Assembly: GCF_002950945.1 (NCBI RefSeq)
Contig: NZ_CP012673.1
Location: 868,001-932,000 of the forward strand
DNA length: 64,000 bases
Origin: Sorangium cellulosum
Lineage (GTDB): Bacteria > Myxococcota_A > Polyangia > Polyangiales > Polyangiaceae
Reading direction: 5' to 3'
This document shows, one piece after another, positions 13,526 through 22,827 of this stretch. The notes under the pieces are model-generated. The model saw nothing but the letters and a program-made list of their open reading frames with translations, did not search any database and was not told the DNA's origin. The translations under genes and the position numbers were made by a program. The first letter of the stretch is position 1. Each line of letters starts with the position of its first letter.

Positions 13526-14980
13526 TTAGCGTGGATCGCCGGGGGCTGCCCGGCGGCGCCGGCGCCCGAGGGCGGCCCCGAGCGCGGCGGCCGACAGCCC
13601 GGCCGCCCAGGCCCCGCCGCCCACGCTCCCGGGTGGCGCGCCGCCGGCGGCGCGGCAGGCGCAGCCGCCGTCCTGGTCCGCGGGCTCGCCGTCACCTCCC
13701 GGGTCCGGGGCGTCGATCCCGATGCCCCTCACGGTGATGTGCTGCACCGGGTCGCTCGGGTCGTTCGACCGGACGAGCAGGGTCGCGACGAGCTCGCCGC
13801 CCGCGGTCGGCGCGAAGCGGATCGCGGCGTCGATCGACGTCTCGGGGTCGATCGCGAGCGCAGGCTCGACGACCTCGAAGGCCTCCGGGGCGGGGTTCTC
13901 CACGGTGAGATCGAGCAGCGCCTCTCCCGCGTTGGTGAGCTTGACGATCTCCACGTTGGCCTGCCCGACCTCCACCGCGCCGAAGTCGATCTCCTGCTTG
14001 TCGAGCGCGAGGTCCGGGAGCGGCACATGGACGCGCTCGCTCTCGAAGACCCAGTCGCGCTCGGTGAGCGGGAAGGCGAGCGGGATGTCCGCGACCGGGA
14101 TCGACCACTCGCGGCCGAGCAGGCTGACATAGAACGCGGGGATGAGGTGGAGCGTGCCGTCGTACACCACCGAGCCTTCCGGGTGGACGTCGAGGTCGAC
14201 CGACGGGCCGCCGAGGTACGCCGTCGACGAGGCGCCCTGCTCCGCGGTGATGTCGCCCCCGCTCACCGGCGCTCCCGCGGCCTCGATCGCGAGGCGCCGG
14301 GTCGTGTAGCGCGCGGTGACGTCCAGGGCGACGTCGAGCTCGAACCCCCCTTCGATGCCGGGGATCGAGCCGCCGATGAGATCGCCGACGGAGACCGAGG
14401 CGAGCCGCTGCGGGTCGGTGGAGCCCGCGAGCGTGACGCCCGGCGCCCAGCCCCAGGCCTCGAACCGGCCCTGGGAGCGCACCTGGAAGTCGAACTGGGG
14501 GATGTAGGGGATATCGCCTGTCCACTCGAAGGACTGGCCGAGGACGGAGATGCTCACGCGCCCCTCGGCGGTCACGCCGAGACCGTAGTTGCAGCTGAAC
14601 TCGACCCCTTCCGGGTCGCCAGGGGCCGCGAGCGCGAGCGCGTCAGGCCACGACGCCTCGAGCGCGCCGCTCAGGGATACCTCGGTGTTCGCGAAGACCG
14701 CGGCCATGAGGTGCACCTGCAGCGGTGAGCTCGGCGGGACCCAGCCGGTATCGAAATCGAGCTCGAGCGGGATGCCGTCCTTCCGCTGGAACGCGATCGG
14801 TCCCCGGGCGCAATACAGCGGATCGTCGGCGCACGGCGCCGCGAGCGCGTCGTAGGCCGACGCGGCCGCGGGCGCGAGCAGCGCGAGCGCGGCGGCGAGG
14901 CAGGGGAGCGCGCGCCTTCGCCAGGGCCGAGCAGAGAGGGTGGCCGCAAGAACCGTGTCGCCGGACAGCGAGGAGCGCAT
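13526..14980 (-). CDS. Exported ASH-domain protein with MYXO-CTERM-like anchor
   Basis: A 484-residue exported protein without a known function. The ATG at 14980 gives a good signal peptide (Arg-rich start, then a run of Ala and Leu ending ASA); an in-frame start at 15025 would bury it. The large middle part is beta-rich and unfamiliar. Residues around 340-440 match the ASH / choice-of-anchor D fold (IDFGAVEVGQ, VKLTNAGEALLDL). The end has Gly-Asp-Gly linker, a CAC pair, a hydrophobic stretch and a five-Arg block, the MYXO-CTERM plan. It lies between a kinase gene (63 bases upstream) and DUF58 (11 bases downstream). Surface location is inferred from the anchor. Confidence 0.75.
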   Translation of the reverse strand: MRSSLSGDTVLAATLSARPWRRRALPCLAAALALLAPAAASAYDALAAPCADDPLYCARGPIAFQRKDGIPLELDFDTGWVPPSSPLQVHLMAAVFANTEVSLSGALEASWPDALALAAPGDPEGVEFSCNYGLGVTAEGRVSISVLGQSFEWTGDIPYIPQFDFQVRSQGRFEAWGWAPGVTLAGSTDPQRLASVSVGDLIGGSIPGIEGGFELDVALDVTARYTTRRLAIEAAGAPVSGGDITAEQGASSTAYLGGPSVDLDVHPEGSVVYDGTLHLIPAFYVSLLGREWSIPVADIPLAFPLTERDWVFESERVHVPLPDLALDKQEIDFGAVEVGQANVEIVKLTNAGEALLDLTVENPAPEAFEVVEPALAIDPETSIDAAIRFAPTAGGELVATLLVRSNDPSDPVQHITVRGIGIDAPDPGGDGEPADQDGGCACRAAGGAPPGSVGGGAWAAGLSAAALGAALGRRRRRAAPGDPR

Positions 14981-15043
14981 GAGCGCGATTATCGGTGACC
15001 CGCGCGCGCGGCGCCAGCGCGGCAATCCGGGGCCGCGGTGGGG

Positions 15044-16276
15044 TCAGCGCGCTCCGAACAGCGCGCCGACGGCGATTCCGGCGGCCGCGCAGAGAATGGC
15101 CACCACCGTCCAGAGGAGCCGCTCGCGCGCGCGGGCGCCCGGCGCCGCCGCGTCGTCCGACGGCCCCCGGAGGCCCGTGGCCCTGTCCGCGGGCAACGTG
15201 CTGGTCGCGGCGCCCGCCGGGGGCCGGACAGGCTCGCTGGCGTCCATGGCGGAACTCTCGCTCTGGAGGGGCGCGGCGTGGTCCATGCCGGTCTCCCCGA
15301 GCTCGAGATCGGTGATCGAGGTGGCGTCGCCGGCGCGCGCGGCGGTGTGGCCGATGACGCGCCGCTCGCGGCAGGCGAGCAGGGCCTCGGCGAAGGCCCG
15401 GGCGCTCGGGTGCCGCTCGGCCGGGCTCTTCGCGAGGGCCCTCAGGATCACGGCCTCGAGGCCGGCGGAGATGAGCCCGTCGCGTTTGCCGGAGCGCGGC
15501 GGCAGCGGCGCCTCGGCGAGGTGCGCGGTCATGACGGCGATGGGCGTGCGCTTGCTGAAGGGCACCTCGCCGAGGACCATCTCGTAGAGGATGCAGCCGA
15601 GCGCGTAGACGTCGCAGCGTGGATCGACGTCGTCGCCGCGCACCTGCTCCGGCGCCATGTACTCGGGCGTGCCGAAGATCATGTCGTGCTCGGAGAGCCC
15701 GGTCGTCATCTGCTCGCCGTGCACCACCTTCGCGAGCCCGAAGTCGACCACGCGGACGCGGCCCGTGAACGCCGGCAGCGCGGCGCCGGCGTGCGCGTCG
15801 GGCGGCGCGCCCGGGCGGTCGAGGAGCACGTTGGCCGGCTTGAGGTCGCGGTGCACCACGCCGGCGGCGTGTGTGGTCTCCAGCGCGGAGCAGATCTGCA
15901 GGGCGATCTCGATCGCCCAGTCGGCCTCGAGCGGCGCGCGGCTCCGGAGGAGCTCCTCCAGGGAGATGCCGTCGATGTGCTCGAGCGCGATCATGAGGAG
16001 CCCGCCCTCCTCGATGAAGTCGAGCATCCGGACGATGTGTGGGCCCTCGATGCGCTTCAGGATGGAGGCTTCCCGGTGGTAGCGCCGGAAGATCTGGCGG
16101 TTCCCGGAGAGGTGCGGGTGGATGACCTTGAGCGCGACGCGCAGGCCGTCCTCGTCGCGGGTGGCGAGGTACACGACGCCGGACGAGCCCTCGCCGATGA
16201 CGGACGCCACGGTGTACCGCGACGCGACGTGGTGCCCGGGGGGCAGGCGGTCGGGGGCGGGCTCCGGCGCGGTCAC
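15044..16276 (-). CDS. Membrane-anchored Hanks-type Ser/Thr protein kinase
   Basis: A 410-residue kinase. The glycine loop (GEGSSG), the ATP lysine (VALKVI), the catalytic loop HRDLKPAN, the magnesium loop DFGLAK, and YMAPEQ are all present, so it should be active. A Pro/Ala-rich juxtamembrane region leads to one C-terminal membrane segment (VVAILCAAAGIAVGALFG) with only a few residues beyond it, so there is no sensor domain outside. Translation probably starts at the GTG at 16276, which overlaps the stop of the LysM gene (GTGA). Longer frames upstream are shadows of that gene. The coupling suggests kinase and LysM protein are made together. Confidence 0.9.
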   Translation of the reverse strand: MTAPEPAPDRLPPGHHVASRYTVASVIGEGSSGVVYLATRDEDGLRVALKVIHPHLSGNRQIFRRYHREASILKRIEGPHIVRMLDFIEEGGLLMIALEHIDGISLEELLRSRAPLEADWAIEIALQICSALETTHAAGVVHRDLKPANVLLDRPGAPPDAHAGAALPAFTGRVRVVDFGLAKVVHGEQMTTGLSEHDMIFGTPEYMAPEQVRGDDVDPRCDVYALGCILYEMVLGEVPFSKRTPIAVMTAHLAEAPLPPRSGKRDGLISAGLEAVILRALAKSPAERHPSARAFAEALLACRERRVIGHTAARAGDATSITDLELGETGMDHAAPLQSESSAMDASEPVRPPAGAATSTLPADRATGLRGPSDDAAAPGARARERLLWTVVAILCAAAGIAVGALFGAR

Positions 16277-17256
16277 CGCGCGCTGCCCGCGTCGGCCGGG
16301 GTCGGCGGCCCGGGGTCCGGCGGGGGGGGCCTGAGGAGGTGCAGATCGGCCGACGAGGTGCAGGCATGCACGATCTTCGGGCTCAGCTCGATGGGGTCGA
16401 GGCGCGCGGTCGGATCGGCGTCGCGCCACGCGGCGCACGCGGTCTCGGCGAGCCCGGTGGCGTCGAGCGCGACGTACGCCTCCAGCAGCTGCCGGTGCAC
16501 GGTGGCGATCTGCACCCGGGCGAGGTCGCCGTAGCCGAGCAGGCGGTTCGCGCGCGCCACGGCGTCGATGTAGCGGCCGCTCCGCACGTCGCTCGCGAGC
16601 TGCGGCAGCTCGGCGTCGACGCGGCGCTGGGCCTCGCGCGCGCGGCCGGCCCCCTCGGAGCGCACGAGCGCGCCGGCGCTCGCGGCCTCGGCCTTGCCCT
16701 GCGTCGTGAGCGGCAGATCCGTGAGCGGCACGAGGATCACCATGCCGCGGCGCAGGGGGTCCTGCTTGAGGTGGTTGTACTTGTCGAGCATCCACGCCTT
16801 GTCGCGTTTCCCGAGGAAGCGGTAGGCGATGGTGAGCAGCGTGTCGTGCTGGCCGACGACGTACCGCAGGTTGTACGGGACGATGATCTCCTGCCCGTCG
16901 GTCGGCTCGATCCAGGGCATGGTGTCGTTGGAGAGCGCGAGGACGTCGCTCCGGTCGGCGGCGCCGAGCAGGCGCTCTGCGAGGTTCGCCCAGGTCTCGC
17001 CGGCGGTGACGCGGTGGTGGCCGAGCGCGGGGATCTCGAGCCGGAGGCCGGGCATGATCGGCACGCCGGCGCCCGCGTCGAGCGCGTTGGCGGCGACGAG
17101 GACCTGCTCCATCTGCACGCGCCCGTAGGTGCGCTCCGCGATCTGCGCGAGGGTCTCGCCCTCGCGGACGACGTGCGGGAACGCGGCCGCGCCGCTGCTC
17201 GCCAGCGCGGCCGCGGCCAGGGCGCCCACGGAAAACCAAGTTCGCCGAGAGCTCAC
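16273..17256 (-). CDS. Exported protein with three LysM-type domains
   Basis: A 327-residue exported protein, probably periplasmic and peptidoglycan-binding. The GTG at 17256 is preferred because it is followed by a clean signal peptide (SSRRTWFSV then an Ala-rich stretch ending AAA). Three LysM-like units follow: one at HVVREGETLAQIAERTYG, one at HRVTAGETWANLAERLLG, and a weaker one at RYVVGQHDTLLTIAYRFLG. The C-terminal third is helical with no family I recognise, ending in a Pro-rich tail. It is the first gene of the minus-strand cluster and its stop overlaps the start of the kinase gene. A divergent promoter region of about 118 bases separates it from the OmpA-like gene. Confidence 0.85.
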   Translation of the reverse strand: MSSRRTWFSVGALAAAALASSGAAAFPHVVREGETLAQIAERTYGRVQMEQVLVAANALDAGAGVPIMPGLRLEIPALGHHRVTAGETWANLAERLLGAADRSDVLALSNDTMPWIEPTDGQEIIVPYNLRYVVGQHDTLLTIAYRFLGKRDKAWMLDKYNHLKQDPLRRGMVILVPLTDLPLTTQGKAEAASAGALVRSEGAGRAREAQRRVDAELPQLASDVRSGRYIDAVARANRLLGYGDLARVQIATVHRQLLEAYVALDATGLAETACAAWRDADPTARLDPIELSPKIVHACTSSADLHLLRPPPPDPGPPTPADAGSAR

Positions 17257-17374
17257 GGCGCCGAGGGTACCAGGGTTCGCGCGCGGTGGGACGGGTCGTC
17301 GAGCGCGCGGGCGCGCGGTTCGTGCGCCGGGATTTCGGCGCGCCCGCGGATTCGTGCCAGAGTGCGCGCGGCTC

Positions 17375-18406
17375 ATGAAGCACACGATGGATACAGCAAC
17401 GACCAGCAAGATCCCGGCGTGGTTGTCGCGGCGCTCACCTGCCGCGGCGCGGCTCCTCGCGGTCGGCCTGCTCGGGCTGGCGGCGCAGGGCTGCCTCGTC
17501 CGGCAGGAGCTCTACGATGAGGCGCGCGCGGAGATCCAGAGAGAGCGGGAGCAAGGGAAGAAGGCCCGGGCGGAGGCCCAGAGCGCCCGGGCCGAGGCTG
17601 CGCAGCGGTCCGCGCAGGTCGCCGCGCTGGAGGAGGAGCTCGGTCGCCTGGCGGAGGATCTCCGGGCGCGCGACCTCCGGCTGTCGGACGCGACGACGGC
17701 GGAGGCCGGGCTCGTGCGGCAGCTCGACGAGCTCGCCGCGATGAACGAGGAGCTGTCGGCGCGGCTCCGGAGCGCCGGGCAGAGCGTGGGGCAGCTCGCG
17801 ACCGAGCGGGGCAGCCTGTCGGCGGAGCTCGCCGACGCGCGGGCCAGGCTCGACGAGCTGCGCCGCCAGCAGGCGGCGGCCGAGGCGCGCGCGGCGCGGA
17901 TGCGCGACCTCATGGGCCAGCTCAAGCAGCAGATCGACACCGGCAAGGTCCACGTCGGGCTCCGCGCCGGGCAGCTGGTGATCGAGGTGCCGAGCGACAC
18001 GTTGTTCGACGGCGCGCGGGCCGAGCTCAGGCCGGAGGGGCGGGCGGCGCTGGACGAGATCGCCAGGGTGCTCCGGGCGATGCCGGACCAGAAGTTCCAG
18101 GTGGCCGGGCACACGGACAACGATGTGAAGCGGATGAAGGGCTCGAGGTTCACGTCGAGCTGGGAGCTCTCGGCGGCGAGAGCGGCGGCGGTGGTGAAGC
18201 GGCTCGTCGAGCGCGGGATGTCGCCGCGGGTCCTGTCGGCTGCCGGATATGGCGAGTTCGCCCCGCTCGGGCCGAACGACACGGCGGCGGGGCGGGCGAG
18301 GAACCGGCGGATCGAGATCGGCCTGGTGGCGGAACAGGAAGAGACGCGGCAAACGGGGGAGGTGGGGAAGACCGCCGACGGGAAGGGGACTGTGACGGCG
18401 CCCTGA
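17375..18406 (+). CDS. OmpA-family outer-membrane lipoprotein with coiled coil
   Basis: A 343-residue protein that probably ties the outer membrane to peptidoglycan. A signal sequence ends in AAQGC, a permissible though not ideal lipobox. Residues 40-205 form a long coiled coil rich in Ala, Glu, Arg and Gln. The OmpA-like domain spans about 210-325, with SDTLFDGARAEL, the GHTDN motif, LSAARA and the ARNRRIEI block that carries the Asp and Arg contacting diaminopimelate. A charged tail follows. The ATG at 17375 and one four codons later are both possible. It is divergent from the LysM gene, another wall-binding protein. Confidence 0.9.
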   Translation: MKHTMDTATTSKIPAWLSRRSPAAARLLAVGLLGLAAQGCLVRQELYDEARAEIQREREQGKKARAEAQSARAEAAQRSAQVAALEEELGRLAEDLRARDLRLSDATTAEAGLVRQLDELAAMNEELSARLRSAGQSVGQLATERGSLSAELADARARLDELRRQQAAAEARAARMRDLMGQLKQQIDTGKVHVGLRAGQLVIEVPSDTLFDGARAELRPEGRAALDEIARVLRAMPDQKFQVAGHTDNDVKRMKGSRFTSSWELSAARAAAVVKRLVERGMSPRVLSAAGYGEFAPLGPNDTAAGRARNRRIEIGLVAEQEETRQTGEVGKTADGKGTVTAP

Positions 18407-18491
18407 CGGGCATGAAATCGACGGTCCGAGGCACGACGACGGCTGTCGGCCGTGAGAGATGGGCTGTTGTCCAGCCGGTGGCCGTTCGTCC

Positions 18492-19376
18492 TCAGCTGGG
18501 CTGGTCGAGCACCTCTGTGAGGGCCGCTGCGGTGGCGGCCTTCTCGAGCCACCGCTCGAGGCGCTCCGGATCGTTCTGGGCGAGGATGCGCTCACGCGCC
18601 GCGTCCGGCACCGCGATGCCGCGAGCCCGGAGCACGGTCAGGAGGGCGCGGGCGGCTTCCTCGACGCGCCCCTCGACACGCCCCTCGTCACGCCCCTGCG
18701 CGACGTATTTCTTGGCGAAGTCGCTCTGGTACTCGTAGCCCTTCATCATGGCCTCCAGCGCCCGGCGGGCCGCCTCGTTCAGGGAATTGTACAGGAGATC
18801 GTAGTAGAACCGGGCGCGTTCGTCATCGAGCCCCTGGATCGCGGGCAGCACCGCGCCGGCGATGGTCGCGCCTTGCTCGCTCTCGCCGTGGGCCATCGCG
18901 GAGAGCATCCCCAGCTCAGGCCGGCGCGCTGCATCGGCTGGGTCCGTCACGACCGGAATGCTGTTCCGACGGAGCACAGGTGGGCGCAGGACGAACCCGG
19001 GCACGCCGATCTCGATGGGCTGCGCGCACCAGTCCGCGATGAGGGGGTCGGGCGCGACGACGAGCAGGCCCGCTGGGCAGCGGTGCCGGTCGCGCGAGAC
19101 GGTCAGGTAGGCGGGCCAGGTGAAGGGCTTGTCATCGTCCTTTCCGAGCTGGACCTCGACGATGATGACCCGGACCGGCTTGTCCGCATCGAGGAGCAGG
19201 ACGACGGCGTCGGCACGATACTCGGCGGGTTTGATCTCGGTCAGGTCGATCGATGCGACGCGGGCCTCGGTATAGGTCGGGAGCGTGACGCCGAGGACCT
19301 CGACGAGGATCTCGGCGGCGAGAGAAGGTCGGTTCTTGAAGAGATCCACGAGGACCTCGTGACGCATGGAGACCAT
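18492..19376 (-). CDS. Rpn/YhgA-like PD-(D/E)XK nuclease family protein
   Basis: A 294-residue protein of the group annotated as Rpn-family or transposase-like nuclease. The start MVSMRHEVLVDLFKNRP, the PD-(D/E)XK-type core (RADAVVLLL followed by VRVIIVEVQLGKD, giving the Asp and the Glu-x-Gln), and the C-terminal GRxEGR repeats with a late helical LExW segment are typical of these proteins, which occur in many copies in Sorangium genomes. A GTG six codons upstream is also in frame. Members are linked to DNA breakage and recombination in E. coli; here that is inference. It stands alone, and no inverted repeats or target duplication are visible at its flanks. Confidence 0.7.
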   Translation of the reverse strand: MVSMRHEVLVDLFKNRPSLAAEILVEVLGVTLPTYTEARVASIDLTEIKPAEYRADAVVLLLDADKPVRVIIVEVQLGKDDDKPFTWPAYLTVSRDRHRCPAGLLVVAPDPLIADWCAQPIEIGVPGFVLRPPVLRRNSIPVVTDPADAARRPELGMLSAMAHGESEQGATIAGAVLPAIQGLDDERARFYYDLLYNSLNEAARRALEAMMKGYEYQSDFAKKYVAQGRDEGRVEGRVEEAARALLTVLRARGIAVPDAARERILAQNDPERLERWLEKAATAAALTEVLDQPS

Positions 19377-19500
19377 GGCGAGCAGCCTTCGCACACGGCC
19401 GGACAGAGGGCCAACCGGCCTGCTTGCGGCGACGGCGCCGGGGCGCCCTGCAAGCCGTCCAGTACCATTTCAGAACGAACGCGCGGTGAGGCCCGTAATC

Positions 19501-20994
19501 CTATGCATGTCCGTCTGGGCGCGCCGCCTGACCCCGCCGCAGCGCGCACGCCGCGAGGATGCACAGCGCCGGCGTCACGACCATGTGATAGCGGTCCTCT
19601 CCGAAGAACACGGCGTGTGTCAGGACCACCGTGGCGACCGCGAACGCGAGATAACCGACGACACCCCCGTTCGCGGGCCGGCCCGGCAGCGGCAGCGCCG
19701 CGAGCAGCGGGATCGCCACCGCGAGCGGCCAGAACGTGTGGTCGTCGCCGAGCACACCCCAGGCGATGAGCCCGAGCACCGCCGCGATCGCCGCGGCCTG
19801 CGCGACGAGCGCCCGCCGCGGCCGGAGCCGCGGCAACGCCACCACCCCGAGCGCGGCGACCGAGAGCAGCCCGAGATGCGACGTCGTGAGCACACGCCGG
19901 CCCGCGGCGCGCCGCTCCTCGGGCCAGGCCGCGGGGTTCGCCTCGCCGAGATATCCGATCGGGAACGACTCGTGATCGAAGGTGAAGCTCAGCTTCTTCG
20001 GCATCAGGGCCAGCCAGCGGACGGGATCCTGCTGAATCCACCTTGACCCTGCGGCCATCCAGCAACGGTCCTGGGCCACCTGCCCGCGCGCGATCGGACA
20101 CCCGTCGCCCGCGCGCAGCGTCTCGAAGCGGCCCGTCGCCCGCGGGAACGAGCCGATGGCGAGGTTCCAGCCCCCGTTCGTCGAGATGAGCGCGCAGCCG
20201 TCCATCACCCGGCAGTTCCGGATCGTCCACGGCGCCACGACGGCGAGCGCCGCCGCGGACGACAGCGCGACGGCCAGCGCGCCCCGCCGCCACGCGGCGC
20301 GCCACCCGCCGGCCGCCCCTGCGGTCACCCCGCCGGCCGCGCCGGCCGGCCCTCGCCATGCCAGCAGCGCGAGCGCCGGCGCGCAGAGCAGGCTCTGCGG
20401 CCGCACCAGCGCCGTCAGGCCGAGCGCCACGCCGGCGAGGACGGCGCCGCGAGCCACGCGGCCGCGCGCCGCGTCGCGCGCGAGCAGCCACGGCGCCGTC
20501 ACCAGGCCGAGCGCGGCCAGCGGCTCGGTCATGAGCAGCGCCGCGTACACGATGAGGCCCGGCGAGAGCGCCGCGAGCAGCGCCGCGACGCGGGCGCGCG
20601 TCGGCGTGGTCGCGTACCGGGCGAGCCGGTGGACCACGACGACGAGCAACGCGCCGGCCACCGCGTTCGCGACCGTCGCCACGTGAGGCCCCGCGCCGAA
20701 CAGCTTGTAGACGAGGCCCAGAAAGCCGCTGTAGCCGACCGGGTAATGGCACCACGGGTGCCAGACCGGCTGGCCCCCGACGAGCAGATCGTCCGAGTAG
20801 CCGAGGCCGGCGGCGATGCGCCGCGCTCCGAAATCGTAGTAGTGGCCGTCCCATACCGGCTCGCGCGCCCACGCGATCGCCACGTAGAGCCGCGGCGCGA
20901 GCGCGAGCACGAACGCGAGCGCCGAGAACCCGAGATCGCCGCCCGACCCGCGCGCGTCGCGCGCGCCGCCGCCGGCCCGCGCCGCCTCAGCCAT
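19501..20994 (-). CDS. GT39-like membrane glycosyltransferase (ArnT/PMT superfamily)
   Basis: A 497-residue integral membrane protein with about ten hydrophobic segments. After the first one comes the acidic WDGHYYDFGARRIAAGLGYS loop, typical of lipid-linked-sugar transferases of the ArnT/PMT fold, where the Asp is catalytic. Such enzymes move a sugar from a polyprenyl phosphate donor to lipid, protein or glycan outside the inner membrane; donor and acceptor are unknown here. The ATG at 20994 overlaps the 3' end of the MinD/J/RodZ-like fusion gene by eight bases. That coupling suggests the cytosolic fusion protein organises or regulates this enzyme. Confidence 0.75.
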   Translation of the reverse strand: MAEAARAGGGARDARGSGGDLGFSALAFVLALAPRLYVAIAWAREPVWDGHYYDFGARRIAAGLGYSDDLLVGGQPVWHPWCHYPVGYSGFLGLVYKLFGAGPHVATVANAVAGALLVVVVHRLARYATTPTRARVAALLAALSPGLIVYAALLMTEPLAALGLVTAPWLLARDAARGRVARGAVLAGVALGLTALVRPQSLLCAPALALLAWRGPAGAAGGVTAGAAGGWRAAWRRGALAVALSSAAALAVVAPWTIRNCRVMDGCALISTNGGWNLAIGSFPRATGRFETLRAGDGCPIARGQVAQDRCWMAAGSRWIQQDPVRWLALMPKKLSFTFDHESFPIGYLGEANPAAWPEERRAAGRRVLTTSHLGLLSVAALGVVALPRLRPRRALVAQAAAIAAVLGLIAWGVLGDDHTFWPLAVAIPLLAALPLPGRPANGGVVGYLAFAVATVVLTHAVFFGEDRYHMVVTPALCILAACALRRGQAARPDGHA

Positions 20995-22645
20995 GCTGCT
21001 TCGCGCGCGTGCCGGCCGACAGCTCGCGCAGCCGACGCATGTAGGTCTTCGCGACCTGGGCCGGATCGAGCCGCAGGTACTTGGCAATTTCCTGAATGAA
21101 TCCCTGCACGTACACCGGCGCCGGCAGGTCGCCCATCGACTCGCCCTCGATCGCCTGGAGGTGCGCCAGCGAGATCTTCGTCCGCTGCGAGATGTCCGTG
21201 AGCTCGACCCCCTGCGACTCGCGCACCTTGCGGAGCAGCGCGCCGCTGAACTGCGTCTCGGCGTTGATCTCGCGCGCGAGCTCGGCCTGGAGCATGGCGA
21301 GCTCGGCCGCGGCGGCGGCGTTCTCGGGGCGCGCGGGGCCGAGCGGCATGCGCGGGTCGTCCGGGTAGGTCGAGAGGTCGTACGCGCGGCGGCGCACCGG
21401 ATCGAGCAGGGTGTCGTGCGCCTCCTCGATGCGCGCCTGCTCCTTCTGGAGCACGGCGGGGCTCAGCACGCTCACGACCGGCAGGCTCCCCTCCCGGTAG
21501 ATGTCGCGCTGGCGCTTGTAGGCGCGCCGGATCTCGTCGTCGGCGGCCGTCCGCGCGACGCCGAGCACCTCGTACAGCGTGGCGGGCGCCGCGCCCTTCG
21601 AGGCGGCCGCGAGGGCGCGCGCGTGCGCGTCGGCGGGGCGCGAGTCGCGCGCGGCGAGCAGCGCGAGGATGCGCCGGGCCACGCGCTCCAGGTTGCGCGC
21701 GCTCTTCGAGGTCGGGCTGTCGATGAGCAGCGGCTGGCGCCGCCGCGCGGTCAGCCACACCGCGTCGTCGTGCTCGATGTGCCCGAGGTAGTCGAGGGAC
21801 ATGCCGAGGAAGCGCTCCGAGACCGCGCTCATCGCCGGGCCGAGCTCCAGATCCGAGCGGTGCCGCGTCTGGCTCACCACGAGGTGCGGCTTCACCCGCG
21901 GCAGCTGCGCGGCCGCGAGCGACGCGACCCCCTCGTCGAACCGCTTCACCTCCATGATGAGGTCGCGCGGCGTCGCGAGCGGCGGGAGCGACGCGCCCAC
22001 CTTCTCCAGGAGGCGGACCTTGAAGCGCTCCTTCATGAGCGCCCGGCGCAGGGTGCGCTGGTAGAGCGCGCGGCAGAAGCGGTAGGAGTGCTCGACGGCG
22101 AGCGGCTCCGGCGTGGTCACGCAGATGCCGACGTCGGCGTGCAGGAACAGGTCGAGCGTCGAGGAGCCGGTCGCCGCGCCGAGGCTCACGATCACGTAGT
22201 CGACATCGAGCTCCTGGATCATCTTCATCCAGTAGGCGGCGCGGCTCGGCCGGACGGGCGTGGCCGTCGTCGGGTCGTAGGCGGTCGGGACGAGCCGGAG
22301 CCCGGGCACGGTGGTCGCGATCGGCTCGGCCTTGCCCTCCTCGATGTCCTCGCGCGTGACGAGCGGCGGCGTCTCGATGCCCAGCGCGGCGTGCAGCCCC
22401 GGGCTGTAGGCGTCGGTGTCGACGATGATCACGTCGCGCCCGAGCTGCGCGAAGTAGACGCCCAGGTTGACCGCGAGCGTCGCCTTCCCGACGCCCCCGC
22501 GGCCGCCGCCCACGGCGATCACGCGGCGCGAGCGCGACGTGGTGAACGAGGGGGCCTCGCCCGGCAGGGCGAGGTCGTCGTCCGCCGAGCTGGGCGGGAG
22601 GGTCGAGTAACGAGACGGGCGGTAGGAGTCGCCTGAGCTGGACAC
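20987..22645 (-). CDS. MinD/ParA-like NTPase fused to J-like and RodZ-type HTH domains
   Basis: A 552-residue cytosolic protein with three modules. Residues 40-340 are MinD/ParA-like: the P-loop reads GGGRGGVGKAT, so the signature lysine is Arg49 and the residue after catalytic Lys54 is Ala55 instead of Thr or Ser, while the DTD motif is kept. Residues about 355-422 resemble a J domain (LYEVLGVARTAADDEIRRAYKR, later DTLLDPVRRRAYD), but the HPD tripeptide needed to stimulate Hsp70 is absent. Residues about 465-540 match the RodZ-type HTH_25 domain (LLRKVRESQGVELTDISQRT). The start is GTG. It is coupled to the GT39 gene. An actin-, pole- or membrane-positioning role is inference. Confidence 0.8.
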   Translation of the reverse strand: MSSSGDSYRPSRYSTLPPSSADDDLALPGEAPSFTTSRSRRVIAVGGGRGGVGKATLAVNLGVYFAQLGRDVIIVDTDAYSPGLHAALGIETPPLVTREDIEEGKAEPIATTVPGLRLVPTAYDPTTATPVRPSRAAYWMKMIQELDVDYVIVSLGAATGSSTLDLFLHADVGICVTTPEPLAVEHSYRFCRALYQRTLRRALMKERFKVRLLEKVGASLPPLATPRDLIMEVKRFDEGVASLAAAQLPRVKPHLVVSQTRHRSDLELGPAMSAVSERFLGMSLDYLGHIEHDDAVWLTARRRQPLLIDSPTSKSARNLERVARRILALLAARDSRPADAHARALAAASKGAAPATLYEVLGVARTAADDEIRRAYKRQRDIYREGSLPVVSVLSPAVLQKEQARIEEAHDTLLDPVRRRAYDLSTYPDDPRMPLGPARPENAAAAAELAMLQAELAREINAETQFSGALLRKVRESQGVELTDISQRTKISLAHLQAIEGESMGDLPAPVYVQGFIQEIAKYLRLDPAQVAKTYMRRLRELSAGTRAKQHG

Positions 22646-22827
22646 GGGGCCTCTGTGCGCGGCTCCGGGAGAGGTGCGAGCTGCCCCCGGGCGGGCGTGT
22701 CCCTCCTAGCACGCGCCGCCCGGCGCCATCAGCGCCGCCGTGACCGGGGCGCCGCGCGCCTGCCCGCCCCGCCTGCGGCCGCCGTCGCCGTCTCGACGCC
22801 CCTCGGCCGCTGGGGTAGGCGCTCGCC

